From: Streptomyces sp. TP-A0356
GTDB taxonomy: Bacteria > Actinomycetota > Actinomycetes > Streptomycetales > Streptomycetaceae
Direction: 5' to 3'
Length of the DNA stretch: 64,000 nucleotides
NCBI RefSeq assembly: GCF_001417775.1
Contig: NZ_BBZJ01000020.1
Location: 124,001-188,000, forward strand
The notes beneath the pieces are model-generated. The model had not been told where the DNA came from, did not search any database, and saw only the letters and a list, made by a program, of their open reading frames with translations. Shown here in pieces: positions 18,137 through 25,956 of this stretch (position 1 is its first letter; every line of letters begins with the position of its first letter). The position numbers were made by a program, and so were the translations under genes.

Positions 18137-18148
18137 CTCAGCTGGTGC

Positions 18149-18236
18149 TGGTGTCCGAGGGGGGACTTGAACCCCCACGCCCGATAAAGGGCACTAGCAC
18201 CTCAAGCTAGCGCGTCTGCCATTCCGCCACCCGGAC
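18149..18236 (-). tRNA. tRNA-Leu (anticodon GAG)
   Basis: A class II tRNA. The acceptor stem pairs GTCCGGG with CTCGGAC (one G-T wobble). The anticodon stem encloses the loop TTGAGGT, giving anticodon GAG, which reads CUC leucine codons. A long variable arm (TGCCCTTTATCGGGCG) and the T-arm GGGGGTTCAAGTCCCCC are present. The discriminator is A and CCA is encoded (18149-18151). Confidence 0.96.
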
Positions 18237-18423
18237 CAGGTGTCTGCCGTGCGGGGCTCCCCCCGCGGCGACGGACGAAACATTACCAGGCTTTCGGGGG
18301 CGTTCGATCACACCCCGTTCCGGCGTGAACGGTGTGTGACGGGCCGGGAGCTGCCTTGGGGTGCGCCGGGGGTCGGAGAGAGGATGAGGGGAACCACCAG
18401 CAGTGACAGCGGGAGGAAGCAGC

Positions 18424-19749
18424 GTGATCGAGACGGGCACGGCCGATGACGTCACCGGCGAGGACGAGGTCGTGGACCTCTGTCGCGAGCTGATCCAGAT
18501 CGACACCAGCAACTACGGCGACCACTCCGGGCCCGGGGAGCGCAGGGCCGCCGAGTACGTCGCCGAGAAGCTGGCCGAGGTGGGGCTCGAACCGCAGATC
18601 TTCGAGTCGCACAAGGGGCGTGCCTCCACGGTGGCCCGCATCGAGGGCGAGGACCCCTCGCGGCCCGCGCTGCTGATCCACGGGCACACCGACGTCGTAC
18701 CGGCCAACGCGGACGACTGGACGCACCACCCGTTCTCCGGCGAGGTCGCCGACGGATGCGTGTGGGGGCGTGGCGCGGTCGACATGAAGGACATGGACGC
18801 CATGACGCTGGCCGTCGTGCGTGACCGGCTGCGCAGCGGGCGCAGGCCGCCGCGCGACATCGTCCTCGCCTTCCTCGCCGACGAGGAGGCCGGCGGGACG
18901 TACGGCGCCCGGTACCTCGTGGACAACCACCCGGGCCTCTTCGAGGGCGTCACCGAGGCGATCAGCGAGGTGGGCGGGTTCTCGTTCACGGTGAACGAGC
19001 AGCGGCGGCTCTATCTGATCCAGACGGCCGAGAAGGGCATGCACTGGATGAAGCTGACCGTGGCCGGCACGGCGGGGCACGGTTCGATGATCCACCGGGA
19101 CAACGCGATCACCGAGCTGTCCGAGGCCGTCGCGCGGCTCGGGCGGCACAGGTTCCCGGTGCGGGTCACCAAGACCACGCGGGCCTTCCTCGACGAACTC
19201 GGGGACGCGCTCGGCGCCGAGCTGGACCCGGAGGACATGGAGGCGACCCTGGCCAAGCTCGGGGGGATCGCCAAGCTCATCGGCGCGACCCTGAGCAACA
19301 CGGCCAACCCCACGCAGCTGAACGCCGGTTACAAGGTGAACGTCATTCCCTCGGAGGCCACCGCGCACGTCGACGGGCGTTTCCTGCCCGGCTTCGAGGA
19401 GGAGTTCCTCGCCGACCTCGACCGGATCCTCGGGCCCCATGTGCGGCGTGAGGACGTGCACGCCGACAAGGCCGTCGAGACGACCTTCGACGGGGCGCTC
19501 GTGGAGGCGATGCAGTCCGCGCTGCAGGCCGAGGACCCGGCCGCGAAGGCGATCCCGTACATGCTCTCCGGCGGGACGGACGCCAAGTCCTTCGACGACC
19601 TGGGCATCCGGGGCTTCGGCTTCGCGCCGCTGAAGCTGCCGCCGGAGCTGGACTTCGCGGGCATGTTCCACGGCGTCGACGAGCGGGTGCCGGTGGACGG
19701 GCTCAAGTTCGGCGTACGCGTCCTCGACCGGTTCATCGACGCGTCCTGA
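18424..19749 (+). CDS. M20-family metallopeptidase (ArgE/DapE-like)
   Basis: A 441-residue zinc-dependent amidohydrolase of the M20 family. It has the first metal motif GHTDVVPA, the bridging aspartate in GRGAVDMKDMD, the catalytic DEEAGG, and the dimerisation lid between about residues 205 and 320. Members cleave N-acyl amino acids or small peptides in the cytoplasm. I chose GTG at 18424 because GGGAGGAAG lies four bases upstream; a GTG seven codons earlier is worse placed. It is monocistronic. The exact substrate is unknown. Confidence 0.85.
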   Translation: MIETGTADDVTGEDEVVDLCRELIQIDTSNYGDHSGPGERRAAEYVAEKLAEVGLEPQIFESHKGRASTVARIEGEDPSRPALLIHGHTDVVPANADDWTHHPFSGEVADGCVWGRGAVDMKDMDAMTLAVVRDRLRSGRRPPRDIVLAFLADEEAGGTYGARYLVDNHPGLFEGVTEAISEVGGFSFTVNEQRRLYLIQTAEKGMHWMKLTVAGTAGHGSMIHRDNAITELSEAVARLGRHRFPVRVTKTTRAFLDELGDALGAELDPEDMEATLAKLGGIAKLIGATLSNTANPTQLNAGYKVNVIPSEATAHVDGRFLPGFEEEFLADLDRILGPHVRREDVHADKAVETTFDGALVEAMQSALQAEDPAAKAIPYMLSGGTDAKSFDDLGIRGFGFAPLKLPPELDFAGMFHGVDERVPVDGLKFGVRVLDRFIDAS

Positions 19750-19812
19750 GTGCCGTGACGCGTCCTGAGTGCCATGACGCGTCCCTCGTGCCTGCGACGC
19801 GTCCTGAGTGTC
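19738..19812. repeat. Degenerate 19-20 bp tandem repeat overlapping the peptidase stop codon
   Basis: Four units beginning GACGCGTCC start at 19738, 19757, 19776 and 19796. The first two units are 18/19 identical. The first unit includes the end and stop codon of the M20 peptidase gene. Confidence 0.75.
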
Positions 19813-19927
19813 GGCCGACGGTCCCCAACTACCGTCGGTCCGTCCTGATTTGGGTGCTGAAACGACACTCCACTAATCGTCAGCACGTACGGGGGCCGAT
19901 CAGGACGAGTGAATGCGACCATAAGCT

Positions 19928-19955
19928 CGTAGCTCCATTACTCCCTCCTCGTTAC
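19928..19955 (+). promoter_or_regulatory. Candidate sigma-BldN promoter of chpH
   Basis: CGTAGC (19928-19933) and CGTTAC (19950-19955) are 16 bases apart and lie 48 bases upstream of chpH. From memory, sigma-BldN promoters of chaplin and rodlin genes use CGTAAC-like -35 and CGTT-type -10 elements. The match is good but based on recall, not alignment. Confidence 0.4.
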
Positions 19956-20003
19956 ACGTGGTGCGGTCCGAGGCTTGGATCGCTTTGCCAACAAGGAGGA
20001 ATA

Positions 20004-20237
20004 ATGATCAAGAAGGTCGTCGCTGCTGCGGCTGCCACCGGTGGTCTGGTTCTGGCCGGCGCGGGTCTGGCCGTGGCCGACTCCGGTGCCCAGGGTGCCG
20101 CCGTGCACTCCCCGGGCATTGTCTCCGGCAATGTCATCCAGGCTCCGGTGCACGTGCCGGTGAACGTCTGCGGCAACACGATCTCGGTGATCGGGCTGCT
20201 GAACCCCGCCTTCGGCAACACCTGCATCAACAAGTGA
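20004..20237 (+). CDS. chpH: Short chaplin ChpH
   Basis: A 77-residue secreted hydrophobic protein that assembles into amyloid-like fibres on aerial hyphae and spores. Residues 1-25 are a Sec signal peptide ending AVA-DSG. The single chaplin domain follows, with the paired cysteines in NVCGNTISVIGLLNPAFGNTC and the characteristic GN repeats. The sequence is nearly that of S. coelicolor ChpH. An AAGGAGGA ribosome-binding sequence precedes ATG. It sits immediately upstream of the long chaplin gene, as in other streptomycetes. Expression is expected during aerial growth. Confidence 0.95.
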   Translation: MIKKVVAAAAATGGLVLAGAGLAVADSGAQGAAVHSPGIVSGNVIQAPVHVPVNVCGNTISVIGLLNPAFGNTCINK

Positions 20238-20406
20238 TGTTGTGCCTCACCCCGTGAGGGGCCTCACCCCACGAGGGTCTGAGTCCGTCGGCCCCGGAGT
20301 GCGTGCCATGTGCTCCGGGGCCGATCGGTTCCTCTCCGCGTCCGCGCCCCGAGCGCGCGGACGCGTTCCAGAAGGTCCACGACAAGGTCGAAGGCAGGAA
20401 TCAGCA

Positions 20407-21234
20407 ATGCGACAGGTCACCCGCAAGGGCCTGATGACCGTGGCGGCCGCGACCGGCGTCCTCGCCGTCACCGGCGGCTACGCGCACGCCGACTCGGGTG
20501 CGCACGGATCGGCCGCCGGCTCGCCCGGCGTGCTGTCGGGCAACACGCTGCAGGTGCCCGTGCACGCCCCGGTGAACGTCTGCGGCAACACCGTGAACGT
20601 AATCGGGCTGCTCAACCCGGCAGCGGGCAACACATGCGCCAACACGGGCGGTAGCCACGCCGGGGGTGGAGGCGGCGGCTCCCACGCGAGCGGACACACC
20701 AGTGGCTCGCACGGTGTCGGCTCCGGCAACACCGTGCAGGTGCCGGTGGACGTGCCGGTCAACGTCTGCGGCAACTCCGTCAACGTAATCGGCCTCGGCA
20801 ACGCGGCCGCCGGCAACGACTGTGCCAACGCCCCCGGCGGCGGCCACTCGACGACCCCGCCCGGCGGCGGCCACGGCACGCCCCCGCCCGGCGGCGGCCA
20901 CGGCACGCCCCCTCCGGGCGGCGGTCATGGGACGCCCCCCGGCGGTGGCCATAGCACCCCCCCGGGTGGCGGCCATGGCACGCCTCCCGGCACGCCCCAC
21001 CAGCCGGGACATCCCGCTCACCCGGGGCACCCCGGCACTCCGCGGCAGCCGGGCGGCGGTGGCACCACCAACCACGCCGGTCACTTGGGTGCGCAGTCCG
21101 TCACCCAGCGTGTGGGCGCCGCGCAGCTCGCCCACACCGGGAGCGAGCTGCCGCTCGGTGTGCTGATGCCGGTCGGCGCGGGCGCACTGCTCGGCGGAGC
21201 GCTCCTCTACCGGAGGGCGCGCGCGGGCGCGTAA
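20407..21234 (+). CDS. chpC: Long chaplin with two chaplin domains and sortase signal
   Basis: A 275-residue cell-wall-anchored chaplin. It has a signal peptide (1-28), a chaplin domain at about 36-77, a Gly/His/Ser linker, and a second chaplin domain at about 104-140. A proline/glycine/histidine tract built on PGGGHGTPP repeats runs from about 142 to 235. The sorting signal is LAHTG at 241, followed by a hydrophobic helix and RRAR tail, as for sortase E substrates. Neighbouring chpH and overall design support ChpC, although the repeat tract seems long and variable. It displays and anchors short chaplins. Confidence 0.92.
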   Translation: MRQVTRKGLMTVAAATGVLAVTGGYAHADSGAHGSAAGSPGVLSGNTLQVPVHAPVNVCGNTVNVIGLLNPAAGNTCANTGGSHAGGGGGGSHASGHTSGSHGVGSGNTVQVPVDVPVNVCGNSVNVIGLGNAAAGNDCANAPGGGHSTTPPGGGHGTPPPGGGHGTPPPGGGHGTPPGGGHSTPPGGGHGTPPGTPHQPGHPAHPGHPGTPRQPGGGGTTNHAGHLGAQSVTQRVGAAQLAHTGSELPLGVLMPVGAGALLGGALLYRRARAGA

Positions 21235-21300
21235 CCGCTTCGGACCATCGTGTGAGCGCGCTCCAGGCCGTTGTCACACGGAGCGTGACGCCCGCACAAC

Positions 21301-21332
21301 GGGTCGGGCCCCGCACCGGCGGGGCCCGACCC
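21301..21332. terminator. Bidirectional terminator between chpC and the DUF5703 gene
   Basis: A perfect 13-bp stem (21301-21313 with 21320-21332) with a six-base loop, in the gap between convergent genes. Confidence 0.75.
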
Positions 21333-21349
21333 GATTCCGTCATCCGCGC

Positions 21350-21538
21350 TCACCAGGTGGCGCGCACCTGGCGAATGATCCGCCGGCGCAACCGCACCCT
21401 GCGGCTGCCGTCGCGCAGCAGACTCAGGCGGTCCAACTCCCAGTGTCCGTACTCGGCATGGTCCGTCAGCAGACGTGTGGCGTCCTTGCGGGAGACCCCG
21501 CGAGGCACGTACACGTCGACAAATTCGTATTCCGGCAT
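21350..21538 (-). CDS. DUF5703-family small protein
   Basis: A 62-residue basic protein (MPEYEFVDVYVPRGVSRKDA... ending IIRQVRATW). The sequence is one I associate with the actinobacterial DUF5703 family, which is strongly conserved in Streptomyces. There is no signal or membrane segment; the C-terminal half is very arginine-rich (RRVRLRRRIIRQVR), which would allow nucleic-acid contact. It is divergent from the following acidic protein, with 47 bases between the starts. Function is unknown. Confidence 0.75.
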   Translation of the reverse strand: MPEYEFVDVYVPRGVSRKDATRLLTDHAEYGHWELDRLSLLRDGSRRVRLRRRIIRQVRATW

Positions 21539-21585
21539 CGCATCTATTGTGCGGGCTGGGGCCCGGTACGGATAGCGTCTGCACT

Positions 21586-22275
21586 ATGTCTGATGCTGCG
21601 CAGCCCACCGCTGCCGAGGTACGCGCCGCCGCCGAGGCGGTCAAGACCGCACTCGACCGCCACCTGGCCGCGGTCGAGCGCAGGACGGGTGAGGACGACC
21701 CGGCCGTCTACGAGGCGTTCAACGAGCTGGCCGCCGCGGCCGAGGAGTACGACGAGCTGCTCTACGACCGCTACGACGAGGTCACACCCTTCGAGATCCC
21801 CGGTGCGGAGGAGGCGCTGCCGCCGTACACGGGCCCCGAGGAACCGAACGCGCTGAGCGTGCTGATCCGCCGGGACTACGCGGTGGTGGAGCCGCAGCGG
21901 CTGCTGGCGCAGGCGCAGCGCGTGGAGGCCGCGGACGAGGAGGCCGTCCTGGAGTCGTCGGCCGGTACGGTCCACGGCGCGCTCGGTGTCCTCTTCGGAG
22001 AGTTCGAACCGGACGAGATCGCCTCCCGGCACAAGGAGTTCGGCCTGGAGGAGGGTGACTCCACGCTATGGGTGACGGCCACGGACGAACCGGCGGAGCC
22101 GGGCGAATGGCTGGAGGCTCCGTTCGAACAGGTGGATCCGCAGCGCGTCGTCTGCCGCTTCGACGTCAGCGCGGTCTTCGACGACCAGTCGGACGAAGAC
22201 CTGGAGGAGGACCTCGGGCCCGATCCGGAGCTGGACGAGGACGAGGACCTGGAGCCACTGGACGCGGACCGCTAG
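21586..22275 (+). CDS. Conserved acidic hypothetical protein
   Basis: A 229-residue soluble protein. A helical N-terminus (EVRAAAEAVKTALDRHLAAV... EEYDELLYDRYDEV) is followed by a mixed region and a very acidic tail (about residues 210-229, mostly D and E). No catalytic motif is recognisable. ATG at 21586 has no ribosome-binding sequence; TAGCGT (21573-21578) ends seven bases before it, the spacing expected of a leaderless transcript. I know of similar uncharacterised streptomycete proteins but no function. Confidence 0.7.
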   Translation: MSDAAQPTAAEVRAAAEAVKTALDRHLAAVERRTGEDDPAVYEAFNELAAAAEEYDELLYDRYDEVTPFEIPGAEEALPPYTGPEEPNALSVLIRRDYAVVEPQRLLAQAQRVEAADEEAVLESSAGTVHGALGVLFGEFEPDEIASRHKEFGLEEGDSTLWVTATDEPAEPGEWLEAPFEQVDPQRVVCRFDVSAVFDDQSDEDLEEDLGPDPELDEDEDLEPLDADR

Positions 22276-22307
22276 GGCCCTTCTGAAGCCTGGGAGATCC
22301 GTCTAGA

Positions 22308-22348
22308 GCCGGAAGGTCCTGGTACCTCTGCTACGAGGACCTTCCGGC
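22308..22348. terminator. Bidirectional terminator between convergent genes
   Basis: A perfect 13-bp stem (22308-22320 with 22336-22348) around a 15-base loop, in the 135-base gap between the acidic protein and the RecD-like gene. Confidence 0.75.
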
Positions 22349-22410
22349 GCCTTGCGATCGCACGCACCAGACGCCGCGAGCTGATCGGACACCCATTCTG
22401 TTCGGAGCCC

Positions 22411-24735
22411 TCAGCCGGTGGGCGGGACCTGGGTTCCCAGGAGCAGCGGCAGGCGGGTCGTCCGCGGCTTGGGCGGGACCTCGGCCACCGCGCGCGGCAG
22501 TGCCTGCTCCACCCCGTGCACGACGGACAGATGGCGGACCGCCCGGCCGAAGGCCGTGTACACCCAGGGCCGGGAGAGGGCCGGTGCGGCGTCCCCGGGC
22601 AGCACCACGACCACCGCGGGCCACCGCTGACCCACCGCCTGGTGCGCGGTCAGCGCCCAGCCGTGCCGCACGGACTGCTCCACCCGCTCCTTCGGTACGA
22701 CGACGGGGGCGCCCGCACACTCCAGGTGCAGCCCCTCGGCGTCCGCCGTCACGACGCGGCCCGGCAGCGTACGGCCGGGGGCGGGGGAGTAGGCGATCCG
22801 GTCGCCGGGATCGAATCCCCCGAAGCGGCCGGGGCCGGGGTTCAGCCGCTCCTTGAGCGCCGCGTTCAGCGCGCGGGTGCCCGCCGCGCCGCCATGGCCC
22901 GGCGTGATCACCTGGGTCTGCTGCGCGGCGATGCCGATCGCGCGCGGCACGGAGTCCGCGACCAGCTGCACGGTCCGGTGCACCGCCTCCCCGGCGTCCC
23001 GCACCGGCACGATCACCACCTCCTTGCCCGGCGTCTCGACCTGCGGAAGCTCACCGATGCCGATCGCGGAGACCAGCTCGCCGATCGGACCGGGGTCGGG
23101 CGTCCGTGACGCGATCTGCGGACAGGCACGGGCGGCGAGCAGATCGGCGAACACCCGCCCGGGACCGGCCGACCACAGGACCCCCGGGTCGCCGCTCAGC
23201 ACCAGGCGGGCGCCGTCGGGCAGTGCCTCGACGAGCAGCGCCGCCGTCTCGACATCCAGCTGGGGCGCGTCCAGCACGATGAGCAGATCGAGATCCAGCG
23301 CACCCTCCGCGTCCCGGCCGGGCCCCTCGGCGCCGGACAGCAGGCCCGGCACCGTCGCGAGCGCCGGATGTGACCGCTCCGCGGGGGGCTGCGGCAGACC
23401 GCACCGGGCGAGCAGCGCGGCGAACTCGTCGCGCCCGGCCGGGCCGTGCGTGGCGGCCCAGGCACGCAGTCCGAGCCCGCGCGCCGCGGACAGCAGCGCG
23501 GCCGGCTCGGCATGCGATGCCTCCCCGCCGGTGTGGAGCACCAGGCCGTGGCCCGCGACCGCGCGGATCAGCTCCGCGGCGGAGCCGCCCGCCGAACCGG
23601 CCGCGCGCTCCCAGTCCTCGGCCGGACCGTCCTCCTTCGGCAGGGAGTTGATCAGCCGGGCCAGTCCGTCGGCGAGGCTCTCCTCCGCCAGTGCGTACCG
23701 CTCCAGGCCGATCAGGACGCGGACCGGGCGCTCCTCGTCCCCGGCCTCGTCCTCGCCGCCGTGGTCACCCGGTGCCGTCGGCTCCAGGGCGTCCTGGAAG
23801 ACGAGGGCCTCGCCCTCCGCGATCGTGCTCTGCACGGCCGCACCGGGGTCCGGCACGGAGCGCTGCGCGAGCGCGGCCTCCAGAGCGGGGACCTCCAGCG
23901 CGGTGTGCCCGGCCAGGGCCGCCTGCTCCAGCAGCCAGACCGTCACCGCACGGGCCCGTCGCTCGTCGTCCGGGCGGCACTCCGCGCCGAGCAGCGCGCG
24001 AGCGAAGCCATCGGCCTGCTCGGGCCGCACCCCGACGATCCGCAGCAACTGCCAGGGGTCCGCGCGCAGCCGCGCGTCGGCACCCTCGCCGAGTGCCGTG
24101 GTGACCTGGGGTGCGAGGCCGTCGGGCGCGCCGCCCTCGGCCAGGACGGCCCGCACGGCCGCGACGGCCTCCGCGGCGGGGGCCGTCGCGGCCGCCGGAG
24201 GTGCCGGGGGCAGTGGACGCCGCACGGGCTCGGGGGTGGGCCGGCGCGGCGCGGGCGCCGGCTCGCTGAAGGCGCTCGACACCGGCTTCTCACCGCTCTC
24301 CACGGCCCGCACGGCCGCGAGCAGGTCGGCAGCCTTCCCGCTGAGCTTCCCGCCGGCCTCGATCGGCCCCTGCTTCTCGGCCTTCCGCCGCTCGATCCGC
24401 TCCCGCTCGATCTGCTGAGCGGCCAGCTCCGCCTCGGCCTCGGACCTCTGGGCCGGGGTGCCCTCGCCCTCTCCAGTTCCGTCCTCGGGGTCCGGCGCTG
24501 CGGAGGTGTCGTCGAGCGCGGTGCCGTCGGCCGGTGTCCCCTCGGGCTCCCCGGTCCCGGGTGTCTCGTCCCCCGAACCCTCGACGGACGCCGCGCCCGG
24601 CTCCCCGGCGGCTCCGCCACCGTCCCCGGCCCGACCAGCGTCCGGGGTCCCGGCCGCGTCCCTGCGGGTCCCGGACTCGTCGGCCGGTTCGCCCGGCCGG
24701 GATGCCGTCTCCGTGGTCTCCGGGTCCGTGGTCAC
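22411..24735 (-). CDS. RecD-like helix-hairpin-helix protein lacking canonical ATPase motifs
   Basis: A 774-residue protein laid out like a RecD2-type helicase. Residues 1-125 are acidic and disordered. Residues 190-300 are helix-hairpin-helix-like, with DPWQLLRIVGVRPEQADGFA. A helicase-like core follows, and the end resembles the UvrD/RecD C-terminal motif (LTAHQAVGQRWPAVVVVL). The Walker A site expected near residue 400 reads HTGGEASHAE, and the Walker B position near 489 reads VLDAPQ instead of DE. It is therefore probably unable to hydrolyse ATP. The GTG start overlaps the upstream aldo/keto reductase stop by four bases (GTGA), giving tight coupling. Confidence 0.75.
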   Translation of the reverse strand: MTTDPETTETASRPGEPADESGTRRDAAGTPDAGRAGDGGGAAGEPGAASVEGSGDETPGTGEPEGTPADGTALDDTSAAPDPEDGTGEGEGTPAQRSEAEAELAAQQIERERIERRKAEKQGPIEAGGKLSGKAADLLAAVRAVESGEKPVSSAFSEPAPAPRRPTPEPVRRPLPPAPPAAATAPAAEAVAAVRAVLAEGGAPDGLAPQVTTALGEGADARLRADPWQLLRIVGVRPEQADGFARALLGAECRPDDERRARAVTVWLLEQAALAGHTALEVPALEAALAQRSVPDPGAAVQSTIAEGEALVFQDALEPTAPGDHGGEDEAGDEERPVRVLIGLERYALAEESLADGLARLINSLPKEDGPAEDWERAAGSAGGSAAELIRAVAGHGLVLHTGGEASHAEPAALLSAARGLGLRAWAATHGPAGRDEFAALLARCGLPQPPAERSHPALATVPGLLSGAEGPGRDAEGALDLDLLIVLDAPQLDVETAALLVEALPDGARLVLSGDPGVLWSAGPGRVFADLLAARACPQIASRTPDPGPIGELVSAIGIGELPQVETPGKEVVIVPVRDAGEAVHRTVQLVADSVPRAIGIAAQQTQVITPGHGGAAGTRALNAALKERLNPGPGRFGGFDPGDRIAYSPAPGRTLPGRVVTADAEGLHLECAGAPVVVPKERVEQSVRHGWALTAHQAVGQRWPAVVVVLPGDAAPALSRPWVYTAFGRAVRHLSVVHGVEQALPRAVAEVPPKPRTTRLPLLLGTQVPPTG

Positions 24736-25715
24736 AGCGTGCTCCAGTGGTGATCGGGATAGCGGTGCACCGGGGCGGACACATCGTCCAGCGCCCGACA
24801 GATCTCGTCAGGAAGACTAAGCGCCTCCACTGACAATGCCGCCGTGAGCTGTGATGCGTTGCGCGCACCGACGATCGGCGCCACCACGCCAGGGCGGTCG
24901 CGGACCCAGGCCAGCGCCACCTGCAGCGGTGTCGTGGCGAGCCCGTCGGCGGCCGTCTGCACCGCGTCGACGATGCTGCTCGCCGCGTCGTCGAGGTAGG
25001 GAGCGACGAACGGGGCCATGTGCTCCGACGCCCCGCGCGAGTCGGCCGGCGTGGCGTTGCGGTACTTGCCCGTCAGCACGCCCCGGCCCAGGGGCGAGGA
25101 CGGCAGCAGCCCCACCCCCAGGTCCAGCGCCGCCGGCAGCACCTCGCGCTCCACGCCGCGCTGCAGCAGTGAGTACTCCATCTGCGTACTGGCGATGCGG
25201 GTGCGTACGCCCGGTGCCGCGAGCTGCCACGTCGCCGCCTTCGCGAGCTGCCAGCCGCAGAAGTTGGACACGCCCGCGTACCGCGCCCGGCCGCTGCTGA
25301 CCGCCAGGTCGAGCGCCTGCAGGGTCTCCTCCAGCGGGGTGTCGGGGTCGAAGGCGTGAACGTGCCACAGGTCGACGTGGTCCGTGCCGAGGCGGGCGAG
25401 CGAGGCGTCCAGCGCGGCCAGCAGATGGCCGCGCGAACCGTCGAAGCGGCGGTCGGGGTCGGGCACGCTTCCCGCCTTGGTCGAGATCACCAGGTCACGG
25501 CGCGGCACCAGCCCGTCCATGAGCCGCCCGAGCAGGTATTCGGCCTCCCCGTCCCCGTACACATCCGCCGAGTCGACGAGGGTGCCGCCCGCCTCCCAGA
25601 ACACCTTCAACTGGTCCGCGGCGTCGTGCTCGTCCGTGTCGCGTCCCCACGTCAGCGTGCCGAGTCCGATCCGGGACACACGAAGGCCGGTACGGCCGAG
25701 ATGCCTCTGCTCCAT
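24732..25715 (-). CDS. Aldo/keto reductase
   Basis: A 327-residue TIM-barrel NADPH-dependent reductase. The opening LGRTGLRVSRIGLGTLTWG is typical. The catalytic tetrad is visible: D and Y in DSADVYGDGEAE, K in STKAG, and H in HVHAFD. The C-terminus holds the cofactor-binding stretch VGARNASQL. The substrate is unknown. The ATG at 25715 is preceded by TAATCT ending eight bases upstream, with no ribosome-binding site, so the transcript may be leaderless. The gene is translationally coupled to the RecD-like gene downstream. Confidence 0.88.
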   Translation of the reverse strand: MEQRHLGRTGLRVSRIGLGTLTWGRDTDEHDAADQLKVFWEAGGTLVDSADVYGDGEAEYLLGRLMDGLVPRRDLVISTKAGSVPDPDRRFDGSRGHLLAALDASLARLGTDHVDLWHVHAFDPDTPLEETLQALDLAVSSGRARYAGVSNFCGWQLAKAATWQLAAPGVRTRIASTQMEYSLLQRGVEREVLPAALDLGVGLLPSSPLGRGVLTGKYRNATPADSRGASEHMAPFVAPYLDDAASSIVDAVQTAADGLATTPLQVALAWVRDRPGVVAPIVGARNASQLTAALSVEALSLPDEICRALDDVSAPVHRYPDHHWSTL

Positions 25716-25956
25716 GGACGCCGAGATTACGGCCTGAACTTGCCTCGTGGGGGGCCTGTGGACAACCGATTTCCCCACCCCGCACGTGAGTTCCCGCCGC
25801 GGGCCCGGGCGGCGCGGTGCCGGACCCCGGCGTCGGCCGGGCGCCCCTCTCCTCGGCACACCCGTGCCGCCCCGGCGGCCCCCTGCCCGCGGCCACGCCC
25901 GTCGGCTAGTGTCTCCCCCCACAAGGGACGTTACTGATCGGTAAGGGGAATCGGCC

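Noticed and set aside
18149..18236. tRNA-Leu as an attachment site with duplicated 3' end
   Set aside because: I looked for a repeat of the tRNA 3' half in 15.7-18.1 kb and found none, and there is no integrase gene.
20821..21060. Possible CRISPR-like array in the repetitive chaplin DNA
   Set aside because: The short GC-rich repeats encode PGGGH-type peptides in frame within the long chaplin; there are no unique spacers or cas genes.
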